From a virus: 45,462 nucleotides of DNA. A model generated the notes under the pieces. That model did not search any database. It saw only the letters and a list, made by a program, of their open reading frames with translations, and was not told where the DNA came from. A program made the translations under genes and the position numbers. This document shows, piece after piece, positions 14,054 through 21,660 of the stretch. The stretch is taken from positions 1 to 45,462 of the IMG/VR virus record IMGVR_UViG_3300021590_000001; one strand, written 5' to 3'. The stretch's first letter is position 1, and each line of letters begins with the position of its first letter.

Positions 14054-15169
14054 TTGAAGAAAGTAGAAAAATGGCTAGCTAAACTAGCCAAAGAAAGAAA
14101 TTTAGAATTGGAAAGATTGAGGGAAGAATATGCACTGATAAGAAACGATTTGGAGAAGCGAGGAATCCAAGGAGACTTAAACGCTATAGCAAAAAACATG
14201 CTCATGGTGAAGTACAGAGAGTACAAGACTCTTAAGAGAAAGAGAAAGTACCCGCTGGAGAATTTTGTAGGCTTCAAGATAGGAGATGTAGGCTTAACTG
14301 ATGATGCTCAGAGAATGAGAGAATGGGCCAGGTATGTTGTAGACAGGTACGGCTTGGAGTATGCAAAGCAGCAAGGCTTAGTTGAAGAAAGAGAAGATGA
14401 AATAGTAGTCCTAGACACAAGGAAGACAATATTCGGCAGAGAGAACAAGAACTATGGCAAACCATTGCCTCCAGACTTGAAGCTTAGGCGTCGAGACTTG
14501 ATATTCTTAGCGAAGAAAGCCGACGACGAAGAATTCATGTTCACGAGGATCCAGACCAAAGACAACAAGCTTGCAGTGGCTTGGGGAGATGTGCCGTTCC
14601 ATGTTCCAGTGTCTTTTACAGCTGCTGTCCAAACAGCTGATGCTTCTGGGTATTTGCTATCAAGCTCCAGTGCTAAAGCTACAATGACGATTTTCAGAGA
14701 GATAAAGGAGAAGTGGGATGTCTACAAGATTTTCAAGAAGTGGGCAGACGAGAATTTGACTCCTATACAAGATGCTCTAAAGTTCCATGAAGCAACCAAA
14801 GATGCTTGGGACCGCTGGATACTCCTGAAAGGAATAGTGGCTTCTATAAATTTTGAGAATGAAACTTACCGTGGCATACCAGCTACTTTAGTGGACAGTG
14901 AAACAGGCTACAGCGCTGAAGACTCAATATTGTTCTATATACCTGACCATTTGAAAGTGAACTTTGGCGTGTACAGCGAAATCTATTTGCTGGGCAAGAC
15001 CAGAGGTATCCAAGAAGTAGATGAAGAAACTGGAACTAAATTCACTGTCGACGTCACTGTTGATGCTTGGGGATTCTTCCCTGTCCCAGGCAAGAGCACT
15101 GAGCCTCAAGAGAGCTTGCTCGAAGAAGAGGGAGAAGAGGAGATTAAAGGCTTCATACCAGCTGAGTGA
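14054..15169 (+). CDS. probable single-stranded DNA-binding protein (RPA-like)
   Basis: Protein of 371 residues. TTG 14054 is chosen because AGGTGAT lies just before it. The N-terminal ~65 residues are a charged helical region. At least two beta-rich segments follow (around residues 70-190 and 265-350, including FKIGDVGL, LDTRKTIFG, IPATLVDSETGY and TVDVTVDAWGFFPVPG) that could be OB folds. The extreme C-terminus is acidic (SLLEEEGEEEIKGF), as in many SSB proteins where the tail recruits partners. Its place between the XPF nuclease and nucleotide genes supports an SSB role, but no motif proves it. Confidence 0.45.
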   Translation: MKKVEKWLAKLAKERNLELERLREEYALIRNDLEKRGIQGDLNAIAKNMLMVKYREYKTLKRKRKYPLENFVGFKIGDVGLTDDAQRMREWARYVVDRYGLEYAKQQGLVEEREDEIVVLDTRKTIFGRENKNYGKPLPPDLKLRRRDLIFLAKKADDEEFMFTRIQTKDNKLAVAWGDVPFHVPVSFTAAVQTADASGYLLSSSSAKATMTIFREIKEKWDVYKIFKKWADENLTPIQDALKFHEATKDAWDRWILLKGIVASINFENETYRGIPATLVDSETGYSAEDSILFYIPDHLKVNFGVYSEIYLLGKTRGIQEVDEETGTKFTVDVTVDAWGFFPVPGKSTEPQESLLEEEGEEEIKGFIPAE

Positions 15170-15173
15170 GAGC

Positions 15174-15509
15174 ATGCCTGGGCACCCCAGATTCCACGAG
15201 CTTCTCGAGGAGATAAGGGAGCTTCACAACAGGAAGAATGCTGACTACTCTGAAGAAAACAATCCTTTGAGCAACTTCTACGAGTGCGAGAGATTCAACA
15301 TCCCTGCGTGGAAAGGCTGTTTAGTCAGGATAAGCGACAAAACCAGCAGAATCTTCAGGCTGGCTGCTAAAGAAGGGAAAGCTGAAGTTAAAAGCGAGAG
15401 CATAATTGACACTCTCAAAGATCTGGCTGTCTACAGCTTGATATGCATAATTCTTTATGAAAAAGCTTGTGGTTCGGATGTGCGAATGCCAGAGAATACC
15501 CTTGGCTAA
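15174..15509 (+). CDS. DUF1599-like (nucleotide modification associated) protein
   Basis: Protein of 111 residues starting at ATG 15174. The sequence HELLEEIRELHNRKNADYS, NPLSNFYECERFNIPAWKGCLVRISDKTSRI and IIDTLKDLAVYSLICIILYE closely follows the family found in phages and named nucleotide modification associated domain 1 (DUF1599). Conserved features are the H-x-RKNxDY helix, the NFxxxxxF-xxPxW stretch and the RxSDKxxRI helix ending in a DTLxDLAxYxxI helix. The fold is all-alpha, related to MazG-like NTP pyrophosphatases. Its family is linked in phages to synthesis of modified bases, which fits the dCMP-type ThyA gene upstream. Confidence 0.7.
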   Translation: MPGHPRFHELLEEIRELHNRKNADYSEENNPLSNFYECERFNIPAWKGCLVRISDKTSRIFRLAAKEGKAEVKSESIIDTLKDLAVYSLICIILYEKACGSDVRMPENTLG

Positions 15510-15786
15510 GAATCTGCCTGAGAAGGCAGTGAATGTTGTCTACGGCTATCTAGTTATATACCCTGATCTCATGGATCTCTTCGAGTACTACGATGTCGAA
15601 TGGGACAATCGAAAGCTTAAAGTGTGGAAGACAAAGGTGAACGTTGAAGTCTTGGATGAGCATTGCATTCCTTTTCTCCTTCTCCCTTTGTCGATGAAGA
15701 TAGGCAAGACTTTGGTTTTCAGCAGCTATGTTGCAGGCAAGTCCGATCTAGGTGTGATAAGCATTGCTAAAATCGATGAATTATAG
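15457..15786 (+). CDS. hypothetical protein
   Basis: Up to 109 residues, overlapping the DUF1599-like gene. Starts at ATG 15457, ATG 15478 or TTG 15502 are all possible and none has a clear ribosome binding site. The TTG would overlap the previous stop by only 8 bases. The product is alpha/beta with hydrophobic strands (VNVVYGYLVIYPDL, CIPFLLLPLSMKIGKTLVFSSYV). No family is recognised. Confidence 0.45.
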   Translation: MKKLVVRMCECQRIPLAKNLPEKAVNVVYGYLVIYPDLMDLFEYYDVEWDNRKLKVWKTKVNVEVLDEHCIPFLLLPLSMKIGKTLVFSSYVAGKSDLGVISIAKIDEL

Positions 15787-15790
15787 TTAT

Positions 15791-15818
15791 GTAAAGTTTA
15801 AGCTTTACTTATGTAAAC
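15791..15818. promoter_or_regulatory. inverted and direct repeats upstream of the interrupted gene
   Basis: GTAAAG (15791-15796) and CTTTAC (15803-15808) form a perfect 6-base inverted repeat around TTTAAG. The flanking TTATGTAAA is repeated directly on both sides. It lies in the 45-base gap before the ATG at 15832 and could be an operator or a weak hairpin. No T-run follows, so a terminator is less likely. Confidence 0.35.
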
Positions 15819-15831
15819 AAGGATGGATTAC

Positions 15832-16144
15832 ATGAAAATAAAAACCGAGCTTAACCGAGTTGTAGTCACTCTGGACAAACCAGCAAACCAGATTTTCGTG
15901 TACCCAAAAAGGAGAAATACAAGTCAGCCTGGCTGACTTCTACGGGCACTTAGCGAAATGTAGGGTGAAAACCGTTGAAGTGCGGTATATGTGGAAAGGA
16001 AATAAAGTCAGATTGGAGCGACCCTCCAGCTGGTATTTTGATAGACATGGCAGGACACCGTTATACTGTAGGGATATATCATCAGTCTTGTTTAATGAAG
16101 AGACTGAGAGAGCTACTCGAAGAGAAAAGTCTAGAGGAAGGTGA
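15832..16144 (+). pseudogene. gene interrupted by a frameshift at an A-run
   Basis: The ATG frame from 15832 encodes 34 residues and stops at 15934-15936. The +1 frame then continues open to TGA 16142-16144 with a good coding look (VSLADFYGHLAKCRVKTVEV, RLERPSSWYFDRHGR) but has no start codon of its own. The two frames meet at CCCAAAAAGG (15903-15912), where one extra base would explain the shift. Together they would make about 103 residues of unknown function. It may be a sequencing or assembly error in the homopolymer, a real pseudogene, or programmed +1 slippage. Confidence 0.55.
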
Positions 16145-16150
16145 AAGCCG

Positions 16151-16384
16151 TTGAGCAAATTAAAATGTCCGTATTGCAACAGCAAAAAGATACAGAGCTT
16201 TGATGAGTACCGTTTCTGTTGCATCTTTGGTCATGGAGAAAAAACGTTGGCAGATCTAGATGAGCAAACCATCAAAGACAGAGTAGAGAGAATTACGGTC
16301 GAATATGAATGCTTGGACTGCGGAAAAACTTTCTATGCATTCTACGAACTAACAAAAGTATGTAAAGAAGGTGAAAGCCATTGA
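16151..16384 (+). CDS. zinc ribbon protein
   Basis: Protein of 77 residues with TTG start 16151 in the context GGTGAAAGCCGTTGAG. CPYC at 6-9 and CLDC at 54-57 flank a long insert (KIQSFDEYRFCCIFGHGEKT with an extra CC and His). It ends with an FYAFYEL strand. Probable zinc ribbon of unknown role. Confidence 0.6.
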   Translation: MSKLKCPYCNSKKIQSFDEYRFCCIFGHGEKTLADLDEQTIKDRVERITVEYECLDCGKTFYAFYELTKVCKEGESH

Positions 16385-16482
16385 TTCAGTTCCTATGTGG
16401 CTTCCTCATTGGTTTCACCGTAGGATTCCTTTTAGGCTACTTTTACCGATTCCGAGAAGAGTTAAAGGAGCTGATGGGGTGA
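16381..16482 (+). CDS. 33-residue single-pass membrane peptide
   Basis: TTG 16381 (overlapping the previous stop, in the context GGTGAAAGCCATTGAT) to TGA 16480-16482. Residues 3-21 are a hydrophobic Gly-rich segment (FLCGFLIGFTVGFLLGYFY) with GxxxG spacing, followed by a charged tail RFREELKEL. A small membrane peptide of this type could be a holin-like or regulatory protein. The repeated initiation context supports it being translated. Confidence 0.45.
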   Translation: MIQFLCGFLIGFTVGFLLGYFYRFREELKELMG

Positions 16483-16488
16483 AAGCCG

Positions 16489-16530
16489 TTGAGTGAGGAG
16501 CGTAAAAAGTCTTTTTTACATCCCATCTAA
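16489..16530 (+). CDS. 13-codon mini-ORF
   Basis: TTG 16489 in the third copy of the GGTGAAAGCCGTTGAG context opens a frame of only 13 residues before TAA at 16528-16530. It could be a leader peptide, the remnant of a gene, or only a copied initiation signal. The following 56 bases lead to a TATA-like box and the next gene. Confidence 0.25.
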   Translation: MSEERKKSFLHPI

Positions 16531-16550
16531 GCAGGACAGGATAGGCAGAG

Positions 16551-16578
16551 TTTATTTAAAATTCATAAAAGGAGGTGG
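16551..16578 (+). promoter_or_regulatory. TATA-like box and strong ribosome binding site
   Basis: TTTATTTAAAA (from 16551), preceded by purine-rich GGCAGAG, resembles an archaeal TATA/BRE element. GGAGGTGG (16571-16578) is the Shine-Dalgarno for the ATG at 16587. A start 26 bases after the TATA would leave a very short leader that cuts the Shine-Dalgarno, so either the promoter or the distance is imperfect. Confidence 0.35.
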
Positions 16579-16586
16579 AAAAGAAA

Positions 16587-17327
16587 ATGCCAAGAGAAAT
16601 TGGCGTAGAAGAGCAGGAAAGTGAAGTGGAATACCTCGGGTACGCGGAAGAATGGCTCGACAATCTAATAAACAACGTCAAGCCTATACTAGCTAAAATA
16701 GCAGAGGATACTTTCACGAGGTATCGGCAAATAGGAAAGATGATTCTGAAGTCAGGATACAAGAAAGGGCAGTGGAAATCGAAACACAAGAGGAAATTCA
16801 TTAAAGAATTGGGTATTAGCGGCTCAACATTCAGCTTATTTGTTCGCTTAGCTGAAATAAACGAGAAGGAGTTTAAGAAAATCAAAGACACTTACAGCTC
16901 AGTAAACGAGTGGTACCGAAGAGGAAAACCTAAGCAAATCAGCGATGAACGCAAAGCTTTGCTAAGCAGCTTGATAGAGAACTTCCCTGAGCAAAGCCAG
17001 GAGATAAAAGAGATTCTGAGGACGGAGAAGCCTTACTTAAAGGAGAAAGACTTAGGGGAGTTCTCAAGGAAAGTCTTCTTAGGCAACCAGACTCCCATGG
17101 AAGCATTCGTTAAGTACTACTACTTAACCAGCGATTCGAAAATTAAATTGCCTATATGGATACTGGTGGGTTTCCAAATATACCTTGAAAAAACAGGCTT
17201 GGACCAAGACTTGGACGCTACAATATTCTCAGCTCTAAATGACATTCTCTTAGATGAAGGAATAACCCAAGATGAAATAGAGAAAGCAGCTAAAAACATG
17301 CTCAGATCAGAGTGGGGAATCCAGTGA
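16587..17327 (+). CDS. putative HTH DNA-binding protein
   Basis: Protein of 246 residues. The N-terminal half is helical, with a segment YRQIGKMILKSGYKKGQWK followed by KRKFIKELGISGSTFSLFVRLAEI, which reads as a helix-turn-helix (ELGISGSTFSLFVRL). The region YSSVNEWYRRGKPKQIS resembles DUF3102/replication-initiator-type phage proteins. The C-terminal half is helical and acidic. Its position directly upstream of and overlapping DNA polymerase suggests a regulator or replication-initiation factor. No catalytic motif is seen. Confidence 0.5.
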   Translation: MPREIGVEEQESEVEYLGYAEEWLDNLINNVKPILAKIAEDTFTRYRQIGKMILKSGYKKGQWKSKHKRKFIKELGISGSTFSLFVRLAEINEKEFKKIKDTYSSVNEWYRRGKPKQISDERKALLSSLIENFPEQSQEIKEILRTEKPYLKEKDLGEFSRKVFLGNQTPMEAFVKYYYLTSDSKIKLPIWILVGFQIYLEKTGLDQDLDATIFSALNDILLDEGITQDEIEKAAKNMLRSEWGIQ

Positions 17328-19939
17328 AAGTCTCAATAATAAATGCTGTATACTATCCTATTAAAGGTAGAGCTTCTGAACCAGCTAGGCCAGGAGTGGC
17401 TTTAATAGGCAGAGACATAGAGACTAAAGCTAAAGTCTACTATGCTTGCTCTGTTGATCCACATTTCTACGTTGAAGACTGGATTCTTAAAGGAGTTGAC
17501 TTAGCAGCGTTAAGGAAGCTTGGAGCCAAAAAAATTGAGTACAGCACAAAAAGGACTCTGTCTAATCGGCTTACCAGAAAAATCAGCGTGCGTAAATGCT
17601 CAAATGTAGATGAAATACTGACTTACTTAAGGAAAGTCTGCCGAGCTCGAGCTTACGAAGCTGACTTAGCTAAGGTTTCTGGCTTGCCAATAAGGTTCCT
17701 TACAGAGCACCATTTAACCAGCGGCTTTGAAGTTAAAGACGGCGATATGTACCCAGCTGATGTTGAGCCTGTGCTCAGATACTGGCTCTTTGACATAGAG
17801 TGGATAAGCTCCAGAGCTGCATCTGTAGACGCTAGGAGAGATGAGCCTATAGTTTTGTTCTCTTGGTACGACAACTTCGATGACAAAATATTCACTGTGT
17901 ACTGGCATGAGAGAGATTTTCAAGCTCTCTCCAACACCCATAAAGTTTACAAAGCTAAGTGTGAAAAGGAGCTTCTTTATGAAGTGCAAAAGAATCTTGA
18001 AGAGCAGAATCCAGACTTGCTCGCTGCCCACAACTTGTATCGAGCAGATTTAGCTAAGTGGTTCTCCAGGATGCTTAAACATCGAATGAATCTTAATCTG
18101 CTTAGCCCTAAGCCTTTTAGGAAAGTGAGCATGTATCCTAGGACAACGATTAAAGGGAGAGTCCTCTTCGATGTTCTCTCAGCGTTCAAATTGTACACAA
18201 ACAAAGAGCTTGCCAGGTACAGCTTAGAGTATATTGCTGAGCATGAGAAATTAGGAGTCCCTAAGATTCCTCTGAAAGGCACTACTTCTAAGTATTGGAA
18301 CGATGAAATTAGTATAGATGTAACTTTAATACCTGAAGAAGCTGAGAAGTATTTGCCTGAAGAAGTACCCTCAAGCTTTGTCCTTTATTTAAGAAATTAC
18401 CTTGACGTATTAATACTTAAGCTGCTCGAAGACAAGCACTCCCTCATAAACTTCTTTGCTAGCTTGAGAGCTTTTGCAGGCTGCTTGTTTGAAGACACTT
18501 TCTTCAAGTACAAAATCTACGATGCTGCTTTGCTGAGGATGTGCAGCAATACAGCTTTGCCTACTGCTGGTCGCTACTCGGGGAGCGGTGGTTTCAGAGG
18601 AGCTTTAGTTATTGAACCTGAGCCTGGAATCTACGACAATGTAGTCTGCATAGACTTCAAGAGGCAGTACCCAATGATAATCAGAGGGATGAACATAAGC
18701 CCTGAGACTTTTGCAGGAGTGGAATACAAAGACCCTGGAAATTTCGCTAAGAGGATGCTCAGGAAAGGTTATTGTGTAGCTTACAATGAGAGAGCAGCAT
18801 ACGCATTCAAGAGCAAGCCTAAAGGGATAATGGTGAAGCTTGTAGAATACTACTGGAAGCAGAGAGACCGCTTCGAGGAAGCTGCTCTAAGAGCTGCTAA
18901 AGCAGGGGACAGAGAAGCAGAGAAAATAGCTAAAAGGAAAGCATTCCAAACAAAGCAGATTCTGAATTCAGCATTTGGGGTTACAAGCTACTCAGCATTT
19001 AGGCTCTACAAAAGAGAGTCATGTGCTGCTATACCTTTCATGGCTAGAATAGGAAGTGAGAAGACTCTCAGTAAATTAAATAGCAGAGGATACAGAGTCC
19101 TCTATGGAGACACAGATTCAATGTTCTTTATCTCTTCGGAGGGCATTGAACAGCTTAAGCAGCTCATAGATGAAATCTCAGCAGAATTAAACAGGGAAGC
19201 TAAGGAGAAATGGAATGCTAAAAGAGATTTATTTGCTCTTGACTTGCAGAGAATCTACAAGAAGTTCATAGTCCTTACTAAGAAGAGATATGCAGGCTTG
19301 TACATGTGGGACTCAAAAGAAGGCTTCACTGAAGGCTTCGAGTGGAAAGGCTTAGAAGCCATAAGGAGTGACTCCAGCGTTCTTGAGCGTACTGCTCAAA
19401 GAGAAGTCATTACGATGCTTCTTAGAGAGAAACGTAAAGAGGAAATCCTTGAATATGTAAAAGGCGTACTCAGGAACATAGACAAGAGAGCTTATCCTCT
19501 CATAGAAGTAGGTTTCCCTGAGAAAATAGGCAAGCGCTTCAAGATGGCCAAAGGCAAAATAGTTGAGTATGGCTATGGCAATCGAGCTCCAGCAAACGTA
19601 AAGGCTGCATTCTACAGCAATTTGTACTTAGGCACTGATTACTCTTCTGGAGATAAGCCGATTAGACTACCAATAATACCTGGTAAACTATCAAGCTTTC
19701 CTAGGCGATTCACGATGGTTATCAAGTATTCCTCTCGGGAATACGAGTGTAAATGGATAGCCATAGATGAAAGCTTAGAGATACCGGAAGAAATAAAGAA
19801 TGCTGTGGACTGGAACAAAATAAAAAGCAGGTTCCTGAACAAAATGTCTCCTTTGCTTAAGCTAGCAGGGATAGAAATAAGCGAGTTAGAGCCTAAAGAG
19901 AATTTGAACAGGTGGATTAAATGTGGCGAAGTGGACTAA
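17312..19939 (+). CDS. polB: family B DNA polymerase
   Basis: Protein of up to 875 residues from GTG 17312. GTG 17324, which overlaps the upstream stop, is an alternative. The 3'-5' exonuclease is present: motif I FDIEW near residue 160, motif II region AAHNLYRADL near 240, and motif III NYLDVLIL near 363. Polymerase motif A is DFKRQYP at about 448 (usual DxxSLYP, so Ser-Leu is replaced by Arg-Gln), motif B is KQILNSAFG around 549, motif C is YGDTDS around 600, and KKRYAGLY follows. All catalytic Asp are intact, so it should be active with proofreading. It is not protein-primed in type, as no TPR1/TPR2-like insertions are obvious. No intein is seen. This is the replicative polymerase of the virus. 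Confidence 0.95.
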   Translation: MGNPVKVSIINAVYYPIKGRASEPARPGVALIGRDIETKAKVYYACSVDPHFYVEDWILKGVDLAALRKLGAKKIEYSTKRTLSNRLTRKISVRKCSNVDEILTYLRKVCRARAYEADLAKVSGLPIRFLTEHHLTSGFEVKDGDMYPADVEPVLRYWLFDIEWISSRAASVDARRDEPIVLFSWYDNFDDKIFTVYWHERDFQALSNTHKVYKAKCEKELLYEVQKNLEEQNPDLLAAHNLYRADLAKWFSRMLKHRMNLNLLSPKPFRKVSMYPRTTIKGRVLFDVLSAFKLYTNKELARYSLEYIAEHEKLGVPKIPLKGTTSKYWNDEISIDVTLIPEEAEKYLPEEVPSSFVLYLRNYLDVLILKLLEDKHSLINFFASLRAFAGCLFEDTFFKYKIYDAALLRMCSNTALPTAGRYSGSGGFRGALVIEPEPGIYDNVVCIDFKRQYPMIIRGMNISPETFAGVEYKDPGNFAKRMLRKGYCVAYNERAAYAFKSKPKGIMVKLVEYYWKQRDRFEEAALRAAKAGDREAEKIAKRKAFQTKQILNSAFGVTSYSAFRLYKRESCAAIPFMARIGSEKTLSKLNSRGYRVLYGDTDSMFFISSEGIEQLKQLIDEISAELNREAKEKWNAKRDLFALDLQRIYKKFIVLTKKRYAGLYMWDSKEGFTEGFEWKGLEAIRSDSSVLERTAQREVITMLLREKRKEEILEYVKGVLRNIDKRAYPLIEVGFPEKIGKRFKMAKGKIVEYGYGNRAPANVKAAFYSNLYLGTDYSSGDKPIRLPIIPGKLSSFPRRFTMVIKYSSREYECKWIAIDESLEIPEEIKNAVDWNKIKSRFLNKMSPLLKLAGIEISELEPKENLNRWIKCGEVD

Positions 19940-20255
19940 GGAAGACGATGAAATACTCAGGAAATTGTACCCTACTTACGACATCGACGTTATCCTTGAC
20001 GCTCTAGGAGGAAAATTCTCTTGGCATGCGGTCAGAATTCGAGCTTCTTTATTAGGCTTGAAGAGAATAGGGAGAGGTGGAAGCCGTGGAGAAAGCAAAT
20101 ATGAAGGAATGGCTTACTGCTCGAAATGCTCTAAGTGGATTCCTAAAGAGAAAGTTAAAAACTACCGCTGCCCTTACTGCGGCAGGAAAGTTAGGTTCCC
20201 AGGCCCACTCAGCTACAGGAGGAAGAGGAAATGGAGGAAAGAAAAGAAAGAATAA
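19923..20255 (+). CDS. SANT/Myb-like HTH plus zinc ribbon protein
   Basis: Protein of 110 residues with GTG start 19923, overlapping polB by 17 bases. Residues 3-48 (WTKEDDEILRKLYPTYDIDVILDAL, WHAVRIRASLLGLKR) form the tryptophan-led SANT/GcrA-like three-helix DNA-binding unit. Residues 66-90 hold a zinc ribbon, CSKC and CPYC, and the end is highly basic. The related two-copy protein at 21307 lacks the ribbon. A role as a site-specific DNA-binding or transcription factor is inferred. Confidence 0.65.
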   Translation: MAKWTKEDDEILRKLYPTYDIDVILDALGGKFSWHAVRIRASLLGLKRIGRGGSRGESKYEGMAYCSKCSKWIPKEKVKNYRCPYCGRKVRFPGPLSYRRKRKWRKEKKE

Positions 20256-20770
20256 GCAAGACTGAATACTACTTGAGGATAGCAAGCATGGTGGCTATGC
20301 GCTCGACATGCTTAAAAGTAAAATTCGGTGCTATAATAGTAGACGATGACGGAGTGATACTGTCTACAGGATACAACGGCTCTGCTCGAGGTAGCTTCAA
20401 CTGTGATGATTTAAACTATTGCTTACAGGAGCATTTGGGAAGCAGAGGCTTCTTTGACTACTGCATTGCAGTCCATGCAGAAGAGAATGCTGTAATAAAT
20501 GCAGCCAGATCAGGAGCTAAAATCAAAGGAGCTACACTTTACTTGGCAGCTGCAGCAGATTCAACTCCTAAACAGATCGAGAGAGCTTATGGATGGTTAA
20601 ACAAAGGGCCGTGCTTCCGCTGCAGAAGAATCTTAATAAATGCGGGAATCAAAGAAGTTGTAACGCCTTATAAGCGCTGGACTTTCAACGATTTGGTGAA
20701 CTTAGAGAGGAAGTGGTTCGAGGATGCTTACAGAAAAGCAAGAGAAAGAGAGAGCAAAGAAGCTCTTTAA
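20231..20770 (+). CDS. deoxycytidylate (dCMP) deaminase
   Basis: Zinc-dependent deaminase of 179 residues that converts dCMP to dUMP. The zinc site is HAEENAV (His and catalytic Glu, about 82-88) and GPCFRCRRI (the two Cys, about 126-134). The N-terminal helix YYLRIASMVAMRSTCLK and the VKFGAIIVDDDGVILSTGYNGS segment are typical of ComEB/dCMP deaminases, and so is the inserted NCDDLNYC region with extra Cys that may bind a second zinc. The gene overlaps the one before by 25 bases. It would feed dUMP to a thymidylate synthase or balance the pool used by the dCMP-type ThyA enzyme. Confidence 0.92.
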   Translation: MEERKERISKTEYYLRIASMVAMRSTCLKVKFGAIIVDDDGVILSTGYNGSARGSFNCDDLNYCLQEHLGSRGFFDYCIAVHAEENAVINAARSGAKIKGATLYLAAAADSTPKQIERAYGWLNKGPCFRCRRILINAGIKEVVTPYKRWTFNDLVNLERKWFEDAYRKARERESKEAL

Positions 20771-21329
20771 GAAATTGTACGGAAAGAAAGCTCCTCACTA
20801 CAAAATTCTTAAGAAAGAACACCCTCTGCTGTTTGACATAATAATGAAATATTGGAATGGCTACAGAGCGTTCTTGAGATCTATAAAAGTTAAGCCTCCT
20901 AAGCCTACTCCTAAAGAGAAAGCATTCATAGAATTCTCGAGCCGCTGCGCTAAGCGCTACTATGAGAACGGAGAATGGAGCACATTCGAAAAAGAAATGA
21001 AGAATCTTATAGACAAAATATGCTTGGATTTAGGCTTAACTTACGTCCACAACTACAAGTATCCTTCTATGAAAGGCAAAGGCTACTATAAGTTTGACTT
21101 CTACTTCTTCCTAGGCAGCAAAGAACTTAAGGCTCGAATAGAGTGTGACGGAGTATTCCACAGGATAGGCAACACTGCAGAGAGAGACAAAATCATAGAT
21201 GACTATTTAAGAAGCAAAGGAATAGAAACTCTGAGGATAACGATCAAAGATGACCCGAACAAGCATGCTGTAAAAATACTGGCTTTCCTTCTTAAGAGGA
21301 TAGGTGATGCAAGTGAAATGGCTGCCTGA
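20724..21329 (+). CDS. Vsr/DUF559-like endonuclease
   Basis: Protein of 201 residues. The C-terminal half has KFDFYFFLGSKELKARIECDGVFHRIGNTAERDKIIDDYLRSKGIETLRIT, which is the Vsr-like/DUF559 nuclease pattern: an Asp in FDFYF, Glu-Cys-Asp-Gly, a conserved His, and DxxxDxxLxxxGxxxLRI. The N-terminal half is helical and basic (KPTPKEKAFIEFSSRCAKRYYE). It may be a repair nickase or a free-standing homing nuclease. It overlaps the dCMP deaminase gene by 47 bases. Confidence 0.7.
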   Translation: MLTEKQEKERAKKLFKKLYGKKAPHYKILKKEHPLLFDIIMKYWNGYRAFLRSIKVKPPKPTPKEKAFIEFSSRCAKRYYENGEWSTFEKEMKNLIDKICLDLGLTYVHNYKYPSMKGKGYYKFDFYFFLGSKELKARIECDGVFHRIGNTAERDKIIDDYLRSKGIETLRITIKDDPNKHAVKILAFLLKRIGDASEMAA

Positions 21330-21660
21330 AGAAATAGAAGCTCTCAAAAAACTATATGGCAAAAAGAAAGTAAGGGAAATAGCTCGGCTTCTCCGGAGAT
21401 CTCCTGACTCGATAGAGCATAAAGCAAGTGAGCTAGGCTTAAGGAGGCCAGGATATTGGAGCCAAGAAGAAATAGAAATCCTGAAGGAAAACTACACGTA
21501 CAGCAGCAAAGAAAAGCTTCTTGAACTTTTACCCAAGAGAACTTGGCACGCCATCCAAAATAAAGCGAGGCAATTAGGCTTAAAAAGACGAACAAGGTTT
21601 AAAAACGAGCAAGACTTTAAAGAGTATTTAGAATCTTTAAGAAAAGTGGTGGAATTTTAA
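21307..21660 (+). CDS. tandem SANT/Myb-like HTH protein
   Basis: Protein of 117 residues. ATG 21307 overlaps the AGGTG ribosome binding site region. Two similar DNA-binding units follow each other: KWLPEEIEALKKLYGKKKVREIARLLRRSPDSIEHKASELGLRR and YWSQEEIEILKENYTYSSKEKLLELLPKRTWHAIQNKARQLGLKRR. Each starts with Trp and ends with a xxKAxxLGLxR recognition helix. It resembles small phage GcrA-like or HTH regulators. It is likely a transcription factor or a DNA-binding partner of the adjacent nuclease. Confidence 0.7.
   Translation: MQVKWLPEEIEALKKLYGKKKVREIARLLRRSPDSIEHKASELGLRRPGYWSQEEIEILKENYTYSSKEKLLELLPKRTWHAIQNKARQLGLKRRTRFKNEQDFKEYLESLRKVVEF

Noticed and set aside
20077-20265. Alternative frame starting at GTG inside the SANT-zinc ribbon gene, in a context like GGTGGAAGCCGTGGAG
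   Set aside because: The overlapping frame encodes an intact CxxC/CxxC zinc ribbon; the alternative product is low-complexity.
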